A DNA stretch of 64,000 nt. It comes from Mimachlamys varia. Its lineage: Eukaryota > Mollusca > Bivalvia > Pectinida > Pectinidae. A program made the position numbers and the translations under genes. How positions within the stretch are numbered: position 1 is the first letter of the stretch; every line of letters starts with the position of its first letter. A model generated the notes under the pieces. The model was not told where the DNA came from, did not search any database, and was given only the letters and a program-made list of their open reading frames with translations. Positions 11,810 to 23,570 of this stretch are shown here, one piece after another. Where the stretch lies: positions 3,734,701-3,798,700 of the forward strand of contig OX392541.1 of assembly GCA_947623455.1 (NCBI GenBank), in the 5' to 3' direction.

Positions 11810-11965
11810 ATATATGACCCTGAGTAGCCTTTATGACCATTGAGGGAGCATTTTTATCGAAAATTGATCTTAACCCTTCAAAAGTGTAAAATTACTTTGA
11901 CCATTCTAGTTTAGGTCCAAAACTAGCTGTAACAAATTCTCAGGTCCCTGTGGTCCAAATGTCTC
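11810..11965 (-). repeat. Right arm of the inverted repeat pair
   Basis: Reverse complement of the 2275-2414 repeat: reading the minus strand from 11955 gives CACAGGGACCTGAGAATTTG, CAGCTAGTTTTGGACCTAAAC, TTTTACACTTTTG and TCAATTTTCGATAAAAATG, then a TGTTACATA block. The arms differ by substitutions and small indels. Confidence 0.6.
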
Positions 11966-12619
11966 GTTGGATTATGTAGCATTGATCATGTTTTACCTCT
12001 AAACTAATGTTGCCTGAGAAATTGAACGTCAACAAATAAAGTATACAGGCAAATAGTTTCATGTAACACAGGACATGGTATTATATCATAGAGATGTTGA
12101 GGGAAAATCTCACTGAGAAAATAAAATGAGTAACCTACGATAAGATAAGTAAAAGAAATTTTGAATATTTTCATCTTCGGAAAAATACTTTTCTTTTTGT
12201 GTTTAAAAGGTAATGTAATCCATGAAACTGAATTTGGAATATCGCAAGATCAAAGTTTTTTATGAAAAAGCAATAATTTTCACACTGAATTTCAGCACTA
12301 ATTTATCACAGAATTTACCACGGAGTAAGATTGCTACACTAGCTAAGTCCCTGGTACTTATAACCGTAAATCCAATGTTAGTTTAGTTTAAACATATTTT
12401 ATTGTAAAGTATACAAGTGGATTGGACAACAAGTTATTACAACTTAAAATAGTCCTCTCCGCAATACACGATAATGATTGAATACATACATGTGGGGGGG
12501 GGGGGGGGTAGAGAATGAGCAGGGATGGGAAGGAAGTTGGGTGCAAAAGGGAGAGAAAATATAGGGTGAAGAAGGAATTACCTAGGGAAGACATCTGAAT
12601 ACTAGTTAATTAAAAAAAC
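11966..12619. other. Intergenic; poly-G tract
   Basis: No gene recognised. A run of 15 G lies at 12494-12508, followed by a purine-rich stretch to about 12590. Confidence 0.4.
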
Positions 12620-12805
12620 AGGCCTCGGTTTCATCAACGTTCCTTAACTTAAGGAAACTCCTTAACTTAAAAATCCCCATAGGAAAGCATTACAGAATTT
12701 AAGGAAAGTTCCTTAACTCATGATTTTCCCCTTAAATTATGTAATGCATTCCTATGGAGTTAAGGAGTTTCCTTAAGTTAAGGAACGTTGATGAAACCGG
12801 GGCCT
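12620..12805. mobile_element. Fold-back MITE, copy 1
   Basis: A near-perfect palindrome of about 186 bp. The left arm runs AGGCCTCGGTTTCATCAACG then TTCCTTAACTTAAGGAAACT; the right arm is its complement, ending GATGAAACCGGGGCCT. There is no coding capacity. The arms would make a long hairpin. A second diverged copy is at 18399-18627. Confidence 0.75.
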
Positions 12806-13455
12806 GAGTCCAATGACGAGACAGAATAATTTTAGAATTATCAAAATAAAATCGACTTCATAAAAAAATCAGAAGGCAAATTAATGAAATGCAATTTCAT
12901 CATCACATATACCAATGTACACACTCAATAACGATATTATGATCAAAACCAATGTTAAGGAGCTGCCGGAGGGGGTTCGTCGCACCTATATCTTAGTCCG
13001 TGGTCGCAATAAATCATAAGCTTACGACATAACTTCCGGTTTAATATTTATTTTTTCTTCCTTGGCTGGCGACATCGTTGATGTTATTCACTAGCTAGTA
13101 TACTACACCTATATATGGTCCCTTACTTTTACTATTTTATGGCAAATCAACTGATAAAACTCCATGTATTTCATAAAATGTTCTTTACACTTGTCTTTTA
13201 GTCCTATTTAAAACATATATTCTGTTAAAGTATTTCCAACTGAGTTTCACACAATACTCGTTATGTACATTGTATGTATATGTCGCTGGTTGATATACAG
13301 GACAAGACAGCTTCTGTATAAACGATAACAAACTGTTATACGCACGTGTCCGTGAATACGTAACCACTGTCCATGTACTTAGCAGGGTCAGTGTACGTGA
13401 CCACCACATGTATATAAGACAGACGATGTGTGTATGGTAAATATTAATAACTTAC
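12806..13455. other. No feature recognised; proposed intron sequence
   Basis: AT-rich, without ORFs of note. On the minus strand it lies just downstream of the start exon at 13456-13476 and would be the 5' part of its intron. Confidence 0.35.
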
Positions 13456-13476
13456 CTCAGGTCTGGTCGTCGCCAT
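13456..13476 (-). CDS. Putative start exon (seven codons, MATTRPE)
   Basis: The minus strand reads AAAATGGCG, a good initiation context, then ATG GCG ACG ACC AGA CCT GAG and a consensus donor GTAAGT. The exon ends in phase 0. The terminal exon at 1713-1931 on the same strand begins in phase 0, so a direct join would give a 79-residue protein with a C-terminal membrane anchor. This is an inference; intervening exons may exist and the first exon could belong to another gene beyond the window. Confidence 0.35.
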
Positions 13477-13697
13477 TTTGGACTGATTTCACCTTTTTAC
13501 CTTACTCAGGCGTGGCAGGTTGTTTACCTGTATATGTATACGTACAACAGGTAGATTTACTAAAGTCACGCTCTGGTAATTGTGAAGTGATAGATTTCTG
13601 TGATTGGGCATTATACGTATCCGGGGGCATGTTTCACTAAAACTTCCAATCTACCTGTATTCATCGTCGGGGGTCAGCAAGCTCAGGAGGTAGTATA
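13477..13697. other. Flank of the putative start exon
   Basis: If the start exon is real, this holds its 5' untranslated region and promoter on the minus strand. No TATA-like or initiator element stands out. Confidence 0.25.
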
Positions 13698-13701
13698 TTA
13701 A

Positions 13702-15488
13702 AGGGGCATCCCGCGAAAGCCTAAATGCCTGTTCTTGAATATACGTGGCGTCTGCACTACTAATTATACGTTCCTGTTATTCCCATATTCAAAGTCCACT
13801 CAAAATGTCTATAATGACCACTTGCAAAATCGCATTCCTCGGGGAAGCCCAGATAAAAATAGCGGGGATGACGCAGCGTGACAGGTGTGCCGCAATTTCC
13901 CTGATCGGTTTGACGGAAGGGGCCATACATATACGGGAGGGGACGCGTAATGTATACGGCTGATGAAACAGAGACAAAGTCCGTGTATAAACGTATTGAA
14001 TCACATTCACTTTAAAAATAGGCATCAATTGCACACATACCGATATTCAAATGAAGAATAATTGTCGGCATATCGGCACCATATATCGATACCAGTAATT
14101 ATCTATATTATATTTACCTGACCGAGGCCGGTACACATGGGTACGGAATACGGCCATGGTACAAACCTTAATTTATGTAAAAGGTAATATTCACGGACCC
14201 AGCTTTTCAGATGATTTTATAAAATGAAGGTAGCATGCATTGAAAAGTACGAAAATAAAATGACATGAAATTTTTGCGATTTTTTTTACAACTCAATGTC
14301 TTGAGGATTTTTTTTCAAACTATCTATATATACAATGTACATTCATATTCATTTAAAATCTATCCAACTTTCAGCGTCTTCACACGTTAACACGTATCAC
14401 GGAATGCGAACATTTAAGTCCATACACTCATATAACGCACCATACTTTTAGCATGACTACGTGTATCAGATTTGGAACTGTGGAAATACTTAATTATAAC
14501 TACCCGTTATGAATATGTTATGATAATTCCGCTGCTTTCTTTTTACATCTTTTTTGTCGTCTTGTAAAGGGACGGTGCCTTTAAAAAAAACTGCAGGAAT
14601 GGAATATACATATAGGTATATGTTGTATAACTTTGTTGTTTTTTTTTTTTTTAAATTTCCGCGTTATGTATATATTTTCGTATCAAATTCAATACCGGGG
14701 TCGCAACCCAGTGATATTTGTACCTTCACTAATTCATAGATTAAGTATGAATATCACTTTTTTACGCTTGAAAACGTTTTTTTTTTTCATTCCTTTTGTC
14801 CAAATTGAAGCCGTATGTACCTCGGTCGCACGTCCCGTTTTACAACGTAATCAAACGACTTTTTTTGTTATGGTATATATTGTATTTGAAAATGTCCTTC
14901 TATCCAGCAATATAATTAGCTCATACTGTTTTACTGGAACATAAGATTTCATAAAGGGAATATTATAAAACACACTTTTAAGTTTAATGTTACACACGCA
15001 TTTTATGCAACAGAAGACTGAAACAGTTTCCCCTTGAGTAGCCTCAAAACCAAATCAAAGCTTTATTTGTGCATGTTACCGTTACTCAGAAGAAATATGT
15101 AACATACACACAATAGAGCAGGTAGTTTCTCCTTTGAATACTTCCCATCTCTCAATATGATTCCGTAACGCAGTCTTGCGTCATATTTTGACCAATCGGC
15201 AACTTTTCGCTTAGTAGTTAGGCCTTATAGCGGTGTAACGGTAATACAATATAGAGTGTTTGCAATGGAAATGGCGCTCGCTGCGCATGCGTTGGTAGGT
15301 GGAAATCCCAAATCAGAACGTCTGGCCAGACGGTTTGGAATTCCACTAGTTATTTTAAAATGATTTATTTTATGAATACATATCAGCAAAATCCGATCGT
15401 CGTAGTCCATAAGAATACGCACTGGATATGTGTATGTAATATTTTGAAAAAAAATATGAAAAAAAGCTTACTTTCGCGGGATGCCCCT
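13702..15488. mobile_element. TTAA-flanked non-autonomous element, copy 1 (1787 bp)
   Basis: It begins AGGGGCATCCCGCGAAAG and ends with the exact complement, an 18-bp terminal inverted repeat. It is preceded by TTAA (13698-13701) and followed by TTAA (15489-15492), the target signature of piggyBac-type elements. No transposase frame exists; the internal ORFs are short and random-looking. The left part (13800-14000) is relatively GC-rich. The assignment to piggyBac rests on the TTAA flank alone. Confidence 0.8.
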
Positions 15489-15492
15489 TTAA

Positions 15493-17281
15493 AGGGGCAT
15501 CCCGCGAAAGCCTAAATGCCTGTTCTTGAATATACGTGGCGTCTGCACTACTAATTATACGTTCCTGTTATTCCCATATTCAAAGTCCACTCAAAATGTC
15601 TATAATGACCACTTGCAAAATCGCATTCCTCGGGGAAGCCCAGATAAAAATAGCGGGGATGACGCAGCGTGACAGGTGTGCCGCAATTTCCCTGATCGGT
15701 TTGACGGAAGGGGCCATACATATACGGGAGGGGACGCGTAATGTATACGGCTGATGAAACAGAGACAAAGTCCGTGTATAAACGTATTGAATCACATTCA
15801 CTTTAAAAATAGGCATCAATTGCACACATACCGATATTCAAATGAAGAATAATTGTCGGCATATCGGCACCATATATCGATACCAGTAATTATCTATATT
15901 ATATTTACCTGACCGAGGCCGGTACACATGGGTACGGAATACGGCCATGGTACAAACCTTAATTTATGTAAAAGGTAATATTCACGGACCCAGCTTTTCA
16001 GATGATTTTATAAAATGAAGGTAGCATGCATTGAAAAGTACGAAAATAAAATGACATGAAATTTTTGCGATTTTTTTTACAACTCAATGTCTTGAGGATT
16101 TTTTTTCAAACTATCTATATATACAATGTACATTCATATTCATTTAAAATCTATCCAACTTTCAGCGTCTTCACACGTTAACACGTATCACGGAATGCGA
16201 ACATTTAAGTCCATACACTCATATAACGCACCATACTTTTAGCATGACTACGTGTATCAGATTTGGAACTGTGGAAATACTTAATTATAACTACCCGTTA
16301 TGAATATGTTATGATAATTCCGCTGCTTTCTTTTTACATCTTTTTTGTCGTCTTGTAAAGGGACGGTGCCTTTAAAAAAAACTGCAGGAATGGAATATAC
16401 ATATAGGTATATGTTGTATAACTTTGTTGTTTTTTTTTTTTTTAAATTTCCGCGTTATGTATATATTTTCGTATCAAATTCAATACCGGGGTCGCAACCC
16501 AGTGATATTTGTACCTTCACTAATTCATAGATTAAGTATGAATATCACTTTTTTACGCTTGAAAACGTTTTTTTTTTTTTCATTCCTTTTGTCCAAATTG
16601 AAGCCGTATGTACCTCGGTCGCACGTCCCGTTTTACAACGTAATCAAACGACTTTTTTTGTTATGGTATATATTGTATTTGAAAATGTCCTTCTATCCAG
16701 CAATATAATTAGCTCATACTGTTTTACTGGAACATAAGATTTCATAAAGGGAATATTATAAAACACACTTTTAAGTTTAATGTTACACACGCATTTTATG
16801 CAACAGAAGACTGAAACAGTTTCCCCTTGAGTAGCCTCAAAACCAAATCAAAGCTTTATTTGTGCATGTTACCGTTACTCAGAAGAAATATGTAACATAC
16901 ACACAATAGAGCAGGTAGTTTCTCCTTTGAATACTTCCCATCTCTCAATATGATTCCGTAACGCAGTCTTGCGTCATATTTTGACCAATCGGCAACTTTT
17001 CGCTTAGTAGTTAGGCCTTATAGCGGTGTAACGGTAATACAATATAGAGTGTTTGCAATGGAAATGGCGCTCGCTGCGCATGCGTTGGTAGGTGGAAATC
17101 CCAAATCAGAACGTCTGGCCAGACGGTTTGGAATTCCACTAGTTATTTTAAAATGATTTATTTTATGAATACATATCAGCAAAATCCGATCGTCGTAGTC
17201 CATAAGAATACGCACTGGATATGTGTATGTAATATTTTGAAAAAAAATATGAAAAAAAGCTTACTTTCGCGGGATGCCCCT
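15493..17281. mobile_element. TTAA-flanked non-autonomous element, copy 2 (1789 bp)
   Basis: Same orientation and almost the same sequence as copy 1. The only difference I noticed by eye is a T run of 13 (16568-16580) against 11 in copy 1, which explains the 2-bp length difference. The two copies share the central TTAA, and copy 2 is followed by a third TTAA at 17282-17285. Confidence 0.8.
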
Positions 17282-17357
17282 TTAAACTGTCGTGGGTTAC
17301 ATAAAAATCACGTACCTACAATAAAATGTAGCATAGATTTATGTTACATACGCTTAA

Positions 17358-17627
17358 AGGCCCAATATACGTAACTTCAGGAAATTTTTGTCAATCTGAA
17401 AAATCCAAAGAATTGAAAATAATTCAGGTGGGGCCCATTTCAATAACAAAACGCAGGTCGCGTGTTTACAAATACTGAGTTTCAACTGCTGCCGTACCGG
17501 TCACCGCGTATGAAGTCGTCTTGGATATTGCTTACATCAGTTAATCTTAACTAAATCTATAAAAATAATAAGTTCTTAGGCTTGATTTTCGCATCAAGTT
17601 TTGCCGAAAGTTACGTATATTGGGCCT
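17358..17627 (-). mobile_element. TTAA MITE of the AGGCCCAATATACG family, short copy
   Basis: Flanked by TTAA at 17354-17357 and 17628-17631. Both ends read AGGCCCAATATACGTAACTT inward. At 270 bp it is shorter than the copies at 21330 and 39192. Its right part is the complement of their left part, so it lies in the other orientation and has an internal deletion. Confidence 0.75.
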
Positions 17628-17631
17628 TTAA

Positions 17632-17957
17632 TGTTAACGCCTTCTGAGTTACCTCCCCTTCCCTCTATCCATAGATACATATACGATGGCAAACTGAAAT
17701 ATTCATTGTGACAATCTGTCTTAGACATGTTATTTAACTGTGGTAATACATGGAAAATACACTTGTAGAACTGCACGACGCACACACACAAAAAAAACCC
17801 TGCACATTGTAGATGCACCGTCCGCACATGGTGCGCTCAAATGTGGGGTTTAACAATATTAATCGTTCACCCCGTTATGCGTTGACTCTATCCAAATGCT
17901 ATTTAAACATGACTAAAAAAATTACCATGACATGTGCTATCTTACTAGGACAAGATG
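17632..17957. other. No feature recognised
   Basis: Short non-coding interval between the TTAA MITE and the 30-bp repeat; only a (CA)n-like stretch near 17780. Confidence 0.3.
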
Positions 17958-18059
17958 CATTATAACGAGATCGCACTTTATCTGATACATTATAACGAGA
18001 TTGCACTTTATCTGATACATTATAACGAGATTGCACTTTATCTGATATATTATAACTAG
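17958..18059 (+). repeat. 30-bp tandem repeat, three and a half units
   Basis: Period 30 with the phrase CATTATAACGAGAT followed by GCACTTTATCTGATA. The last unit is diverged. No function is apparent. Confidence 0.75.
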
Positions 18060-18239
18060 ATATACTACAGATATATCTTAGACTTATTGTGGCCTATCCT
18101 TGTTTAAACATGCTATCTACTACAATAACATACAAAGAATATTATCTTATACGTGAACCATAAAAGTTCGTCACCATCATCAAAAAACTATATGATGATG
18201 GGTGCCATCATCATATAGTTCATCCATGTCATCCATGAC

Positions 18240-19545
18240 GGAAAACTGACGGGACAAACCGGCGTTCGACAGGGCTGTTTATTGTCATCAACCATCTTCT
18301 TCTCGTTGGTGGTTGATTGGGTGATGCGGCAGGCCACAGCAGTCAGGAAAACTGGCATACAGTGGACATTTGCGAAACACCTGCATGGAAGACCTGACCC
18401 GGGTTTCATCAACGTGCCCTAACTTAAGGAAATTCGTTAACTTAAAAATCTCAATAGGAAACCATTACAGAATTTAAGGGGAAAATCTTAACTTAAAAAT
18501 CTCCATAGGAAAGCATTACAGATTTTAAGGAGAAAATCCTAAGTTAATGAGCTTTCCTTAAATTCTGTAATGGTTTCCTATGGAGATTTTTAAGTTAAGG
18601 AATTTCCTTAAGTTAAGGAACGTTGAGTCAAGCATTGATTCTGTGCTAAAGCCAGCTTTTTTTAAACTGATTTGAATCATGTCGAAGAGTAAAAAAATAA
18701 TTGTACATGTAAATGTTGAAAACAGCTTCCGACTTCATGCCTCTTCAACTCTTTACCAAAACTTGGACAAAAATTAGATAGTTTAAATAATGTATAGCCA
18801 TAACAATAAATAAGGCTTGAGCAGAGAATCCATACTTGAGCATGAGACTGGTTTCATCAATACGAGCCCTGGACTTTGTAGACGACATCAGCCTTCTCTC
18901 GCACAGGCAGCAAGAGACGCTATGCCATGTTGCAGAAGAAGCGGAGAAGACTTGCCTCCAAATCAACATCGGGGTCATTAGGTTATCAGCAGAACGTAAG
19001 ATCATGTACGACTAGACCAAGAAAACATCAAACGTCACGCCTTCAACTCTCTGAGGCCAATCTGGGGATCAACAGCCGTCTCGTTCCACAATACGACCCG
19101 AATCTTCAACACCAGTGTCAAGTCTGTCCTACTCTACGGTTCAGAAACCTGGCAGGTAACAAATCCCAACACCCACAAACTCCAGACATTCACAAACAGA
19201 TGTCTCAGGAACATCCTCAATATGAGGTGGCCAGAAATCGTCTCCAAGGAACAATCGGACACACCCTAATCGAGTCTGGGATAAAAAAGGGAAACGGGGA
19301 TGGATCGGCCATACTCTCGACAAGCCTGCTTCAAATGTCACCAGACAGGCCCTTGACTGGAATCAGACAAAGGAAGCGGAAAGCGGGTCGACCAAAATAG
19401 ACTTTGCGCAGAAGCCTCGGCTCAGAGGTGAAGGCGGCCGAAATGATATTGGCCGAGCAGAAGAGGCTCTCACAGAACCGTACCCGTTGCAGAGATGATG
19501 GTGCAGCTCTTTGTTCCCCAAGAAATGAAGAGGCATTAGAAAAAA
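18240..19545 (+). pseudogene. Degraded RTE-type LINE, reverse transcriptase C-terminal part
   Basis: Three reading frames together recover the usual order of an RTE-like reverse transcriptase. Bases 18240-18398 encode TGVRQGCLLSS and VVDWVMRQ...GIQWT. The frame is then broken by a fold-back MITE and about 240 bp of other sequence. From 18866 it resumes with ALDFVDDISLLSHRQQETL, where VDD stands for the catalytic ADD. From about 19070 a second frame gives RIFNTSVKSVLLYGSETWQV and LRNILNMRWPEIV. From 19287 a third gives KRGWIGHTLDKPASNVTRQA and LDWNQTKEA. Several stops and frameshifts show it is dead. The 157-codon frame at 18927-19400 is in the wrong phase. Confidence 0.85.
18399..18627. mobile_element. 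Fold-back MITE, copy 2, inside the RTE remnant
   Basis: The left arm starts CGGGTTTCATCAACGTGCCC then TAACTTAAGGAAATT; the right arm ends AACTTAAGGAAATTCCTTAA-type sequence and GGAACGTTGA. It is related to 12620-12805, but it has an extra internal repeat of the ATAGGAAASCATTACAGA block and its right end is cut short. It splits the reverse transcriptase between GIQWT and the VDD motif. Confidence 0.65.
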
Positions 19546-20440
19546 AAGAACCATGAAATAGTCCAGGCTGATTCAAGCGGACTTTTTATTGATTTCATAA
19601 CATTATATGCATAATAATATTTTAAACTGTTTCTTTATATTTCACATATATAATAAAATATCTGGTTCACCGTTTACATAATTTAATGAAAGTTTACGTG
19701 TGACAATACTTCATTATTTCACCATGGTTTAATCTCATTTGTCCAAGCATGTTCAGTAAAATCAACGTTGTTGTTTGTTTCATTACTTTCAAAATTGTTT
19801 TCTTCCTGCTTACCTTCAGTTAGTGACATAAGTTACGTCAATATTGGAATAGAAGTTAGCCCCTTAAAAGCTGTATGCCAACTGACATCTTCTGAATCAG
19901 CATATGTACATCTTAACGTAATATTCCGTAGCTATTGGCACTTGCTTCACCTATAAATAGAAGTATACCACGGTAAGAGAAGACATTCGGCCGAGTCGGG
20001 TCTCTGATACGAAGGGTTACGCCCGTACTACTGGTTTATTCCTCTTGGAAAATTATACGTACTGTCTATATACAAAAATTTGCTATTTTGTACTTAACAA
20101 TCGTTGGAATGCTTGAAAACAAAATTCATAAACTGAAACAAAAATCTATTTCTTCGTGTCATCATTCCCGCTCCGACGACGACTATATCATTAGAACCTC
20201 TAACGTTGGGGAAAATGTGAAACATGTGATAGCTGATGAACATCCCGATAGAAATTTTCTGTTACCAATGACAACGAGATTGGTTTATGGTAATGAGCTC
20301 CACAGAAAATGCCCACTTTGTTTTCTGATCTCATAATAACGTTACGAGCCATCGTCCTGGTGTATTAACCAGGCACAAGAATGTACACGACTTTAATCCA
20401 GAAACTGTGTTGAGAAGTAAGAACACACCAAATGATGTTA
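19546..20440. other. No feature recognised
   Basis: AT-rich, with short ORFs lacking any protein-like features. Confidence 0.4.
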
Positions 20441-20444
20441 CATG

Positions 20445-21090
20445 TTTTAGACCAAATGACTTCACATGTTGTAGACCAAATGAGGTCACGTTTTGTAAAA
20501 GTCAGCCAGGAACACCGCCACACCAAATGACGTCACATGTTGTAGAAGGCAGCTAGGAACACCGCCACACCAATGAGGTCACGTTTTGTAAAAGTCAGCC
20601 AGGAACACTGCCGCACCAAATGACGTCACATGTTGTAGACCAAATGACGTCACATGTTGTAGAAGGCAGCTAGGAACACCGCCACACCAATGAGGTCACG
20701 TTTTGTAAAAGTCAGCCAGGAACACTGCCGCACCAAATGACGTCACATGTTGTAGACCAAATGACGTCACATGTTGTAGAAGGCAGCTAGGAACACCGCC
20801 ACACCAATGAGGTCACGTTTTGTAAAAGTCAGCCAGGAACACTGCCGCACCAAATGACGTCACATGTTGTAGACCAAATGACGTCACATGTTGTAGAAGG
20901 CAGCTAGGAACACCGCCACACCAATGAGGTCACGTTTTGTAAAAGTCAGCCAGGAACACCGTCGCACCAAATGACGTCACATGTTGTAGACCAAATGACG
21001 TCACATGTTGTAGACCAAATGACGTCACATGTTGTAGACCAAATGACGTCACATGTTGTATACCAAATTACGTCACATATTGTAGAAGGC
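20445..21090 (+). repeat. Tandem array of CRE palindromes (117-bp unit, then 21-25-bp spacing)
   Basis: A 117-bp unit repeats about 3.5 times (the phrase CAATGAGGTCACG starts at 20571, 20688, 20805 and 20922). Within and after it are eleven exact TGACGTCA octamers, each in the context CAAATGACGTCACATGTTG, plus near-matches (TTACGTCA at about 21067). Near 20970-21060 they follow every 21-25 bp. TGACGTCA is the consensus site of CREB/ATF bZIP factors. Whether the array is regulatory or just a satellite is unknown; no transcription unit is evident within 1 kb. Confidence 0.8.
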
Positions 21091-21329
21091 CGCCAGGAAC
21101 ACCGCCACACCGAATGAGGCGTGGATGAAGAGGAGGAGGGAAATAAAGCGGACTTTCTCGTGGAATATCAGCGGCTTATTCGGACTCTCAAACGTGTTCC
21201 TCTCAGTCAGACAAATGTCCGCGCTGTTTTTTGTACGAAGTGACATTCCCATCGCAGTTTCAACATTGATACTTGCAATGGGCGCCTGCAACATATTACA
21301 CATAAGACTTGTGTTTATTTCAACCTTAA

Positions 21330-21710
21330 AGGCCCAATATATGTAACTTTCGGCAAAACTTGAAGTGAAAATCAAGCCTAATAACTTATTATATGTATAG
21401 ATTTAGTTAAGATTAAGTGATATCAGCAATATCCAAGATAAAATTTTACGTGGTTACCGGTACAACAGCAGTTGAAACACGGTATTTGTAATCACGCGTC
21501 CATTTTGAACTGCTTTCTAACTACGGCTTGTTGTTGAGGTGGGCCACTCCTGAATTATTTTCAATTCTTTAGATTTTTCTGTCAAGAGTTTCTTGTTAGT
21601 TGTGTAAGTTTTCTTCGTTTAAGGCTTATTTTGGCATGGTTATCAACTGGATTTTTTTTCAGAATTTTTCAGATACACGAAAGATTTCCTAAGTTACGTA
21701 TATTGGGCCT
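21330..21710 (+). mobile_element. TTAA MITE of the AGGCCCAATATACG family, full copy
   Basis: 381 bp flanked by TTAA (21326-21329 and 21711-21714), with inverted ends AGGCCCAATATATGTAACTT and AGGCCCAATATACGTAACTT. Closely related to 39192-39575. Confidence 0.8.
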
Positions 21711-21949
21711 TTAAGATTTTTTCTTCTGGATTTAACTACAATTCTGTTTGGCGTATATCTTTTGTCTATTGGATTTAAGCTATTTTAACAAATGTCGATT
21801 TTTTTTTACTTCTTAAATAATATTCAGTAATCGGTTTACACCTGTTATGAAACAAAACCGTAAAGTTTATACCTATCAGAAGAAACACTATCCCTTTGAA
21901 ACGTACACAAGCACGTACGGGGCGTCAAATGGTAATGATGTGATTTTGA

Positions 21950-23570
21950 ATTCGAAATCCAATTTTGTATAGACAAAAGTGAGTTTTGTTTAACAAAAAT
22001 GAGTTTATATTCACAAAATTATAACAAACAACAAAAATAAATTTGTTGTACAAAATGATCTTTCTGTGGACAAAGTCACTTTTAACATGACAAAATTCAT
22101 TTTTGTATAAAAAACTAATTTTGTATGCAAACTAGTTTAATTTGATTTCTGTGAACTAATTTGCAACAAAAATGAGAAACATTATGACAAATTCTTCTGA
22201 CAAATTAAATTTTGTGACACAAAATTGAATTCTGTCATAAAACGGGCTTAAATAGCACTTTTGTCTTACAAAATTATGTGTTTATGATAACTAAATTTCC
22301 GTAATGACAAAGTTAAATCTTGTTACAAAAAAATATCTTTCAGTAGACAAAAGTCATTTTGTCAGTTTACTTATGCAAATAAGTCCAGTTTTTTTACCTG
22401 TACTTGGAAGCTGTTCACTGACTGATTTTGCATATAAAATTGACTTTAGTTTAGATTATATTGACTTTGGTTAAACAAAATTGACTTAAGTTTAGATTAT
22501 ATTGACTTCAGCAAGATAAAATTGACTTCAGTTGGATAAAATTGACTTCAGCAAGATAAAATTGACTTTAGTTAGACAAAAATGACTTCAGCAAGATAAA
22601 ATTGACTTCAGTTAGACAAAATTGACTTTAGTTAGATAAAGTTGACTTTAGTTAGACAAAATTGGCTTCAGTTAGAAAAAAATGATTTTATCTAAATATA
22701 AATTGACTTCAGTTAGATGAAATTGACTTTAGTTCGACAAAATTGACTTCAGTTAGAGATAAAGTTGACTTTAGTTAGACAAAATTGACTTCAGTTAGAT
22801 AAAATTGGCTTCAGTTAGATAAAATTGGCTTCAGTAAGAAACTTCAATTAGATAAAATTGACTTTAGTTAGACAAAATTGACTTTAGTTAGACAAAATTG
22901 ACTTTAGTTAGATAAAATTGACTTTAGTTAGACAAAATTGACTTCAGTTAGACAAAATTGACTTTAATTAGACAAAATTAACTTCAGTTAGACAAAATTG
23001 ATTTTAGTTTGACTAAATTGGCTTCAGTTAGACAAAATTGACTTCAGTTAGACAAAATTAACTTCAATTAGACAAAATTAACTTCAGTTAGACAAAATTG
23101 ATTTAAGTTTGACTAAATTGGCTTCAGTTAGACACTGATAAGTCGTAAGACTTAAAGTAATAAAAGAACTTGAACTTGACACAATTGACTTTAGTTTTGG
23201 ACAAAATTGACTTCAGTTAGATTAAATTGACGTTTGTGACACAAAATTGACTTTTGTTTCATCTTTTGTCTAACAAAACTCAATTTTGTCAACACAAAAA
23301 TCGATTGTAAGTACAAAATCACAAGAGTTTCAATGAAGTCAACAATTTGTGAACAAATTCAAATTTTGTCTCACAAAATTGACCTTTGCTATCTAATTTG
23401 CAATTTAGGTAACTAAAGTCAATTTTGTATGCAATCAATTTTATATTTGTATACCTGATTGCCAAAAAAATACAAAACAAGCATGCATAACATATTTTTG
23501 TAAAACAAAAATAATTTTGTTGCAGCAGAATTTAAGTACCAAAATTGATTTTGTTTACAAAAAGATCAAG
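21950..23570 (+). repeat. ACAAAATT-rich region with a 20-bp minisatellite core
   Basis: Between about 22425 and 23245 the unit TTAGACAAAATTGACTTCAG repeats roughly 35-40 times, with C/T and G/A variants and occasional indels. Either side (21950-22420 and 23250-23570) the same word ACAAAATT recurs at irregular intervals on both strands, like an older, decayed part of the same array. Confidence 0.8.

Noticed and set aside
13745..17215. Paired identical small ORFs (72, 81, 65 codons) in both 1.79 kb elements
   Set aside because: They are duplicated only because the element is; they overlap on opposite strands and show no protein-like features.
18927..19400. 157-codon ORF as a gene
   Set aside because: It lies out of phase over an RTE reverse transcriptase remnant that is recognisable in the other frames.
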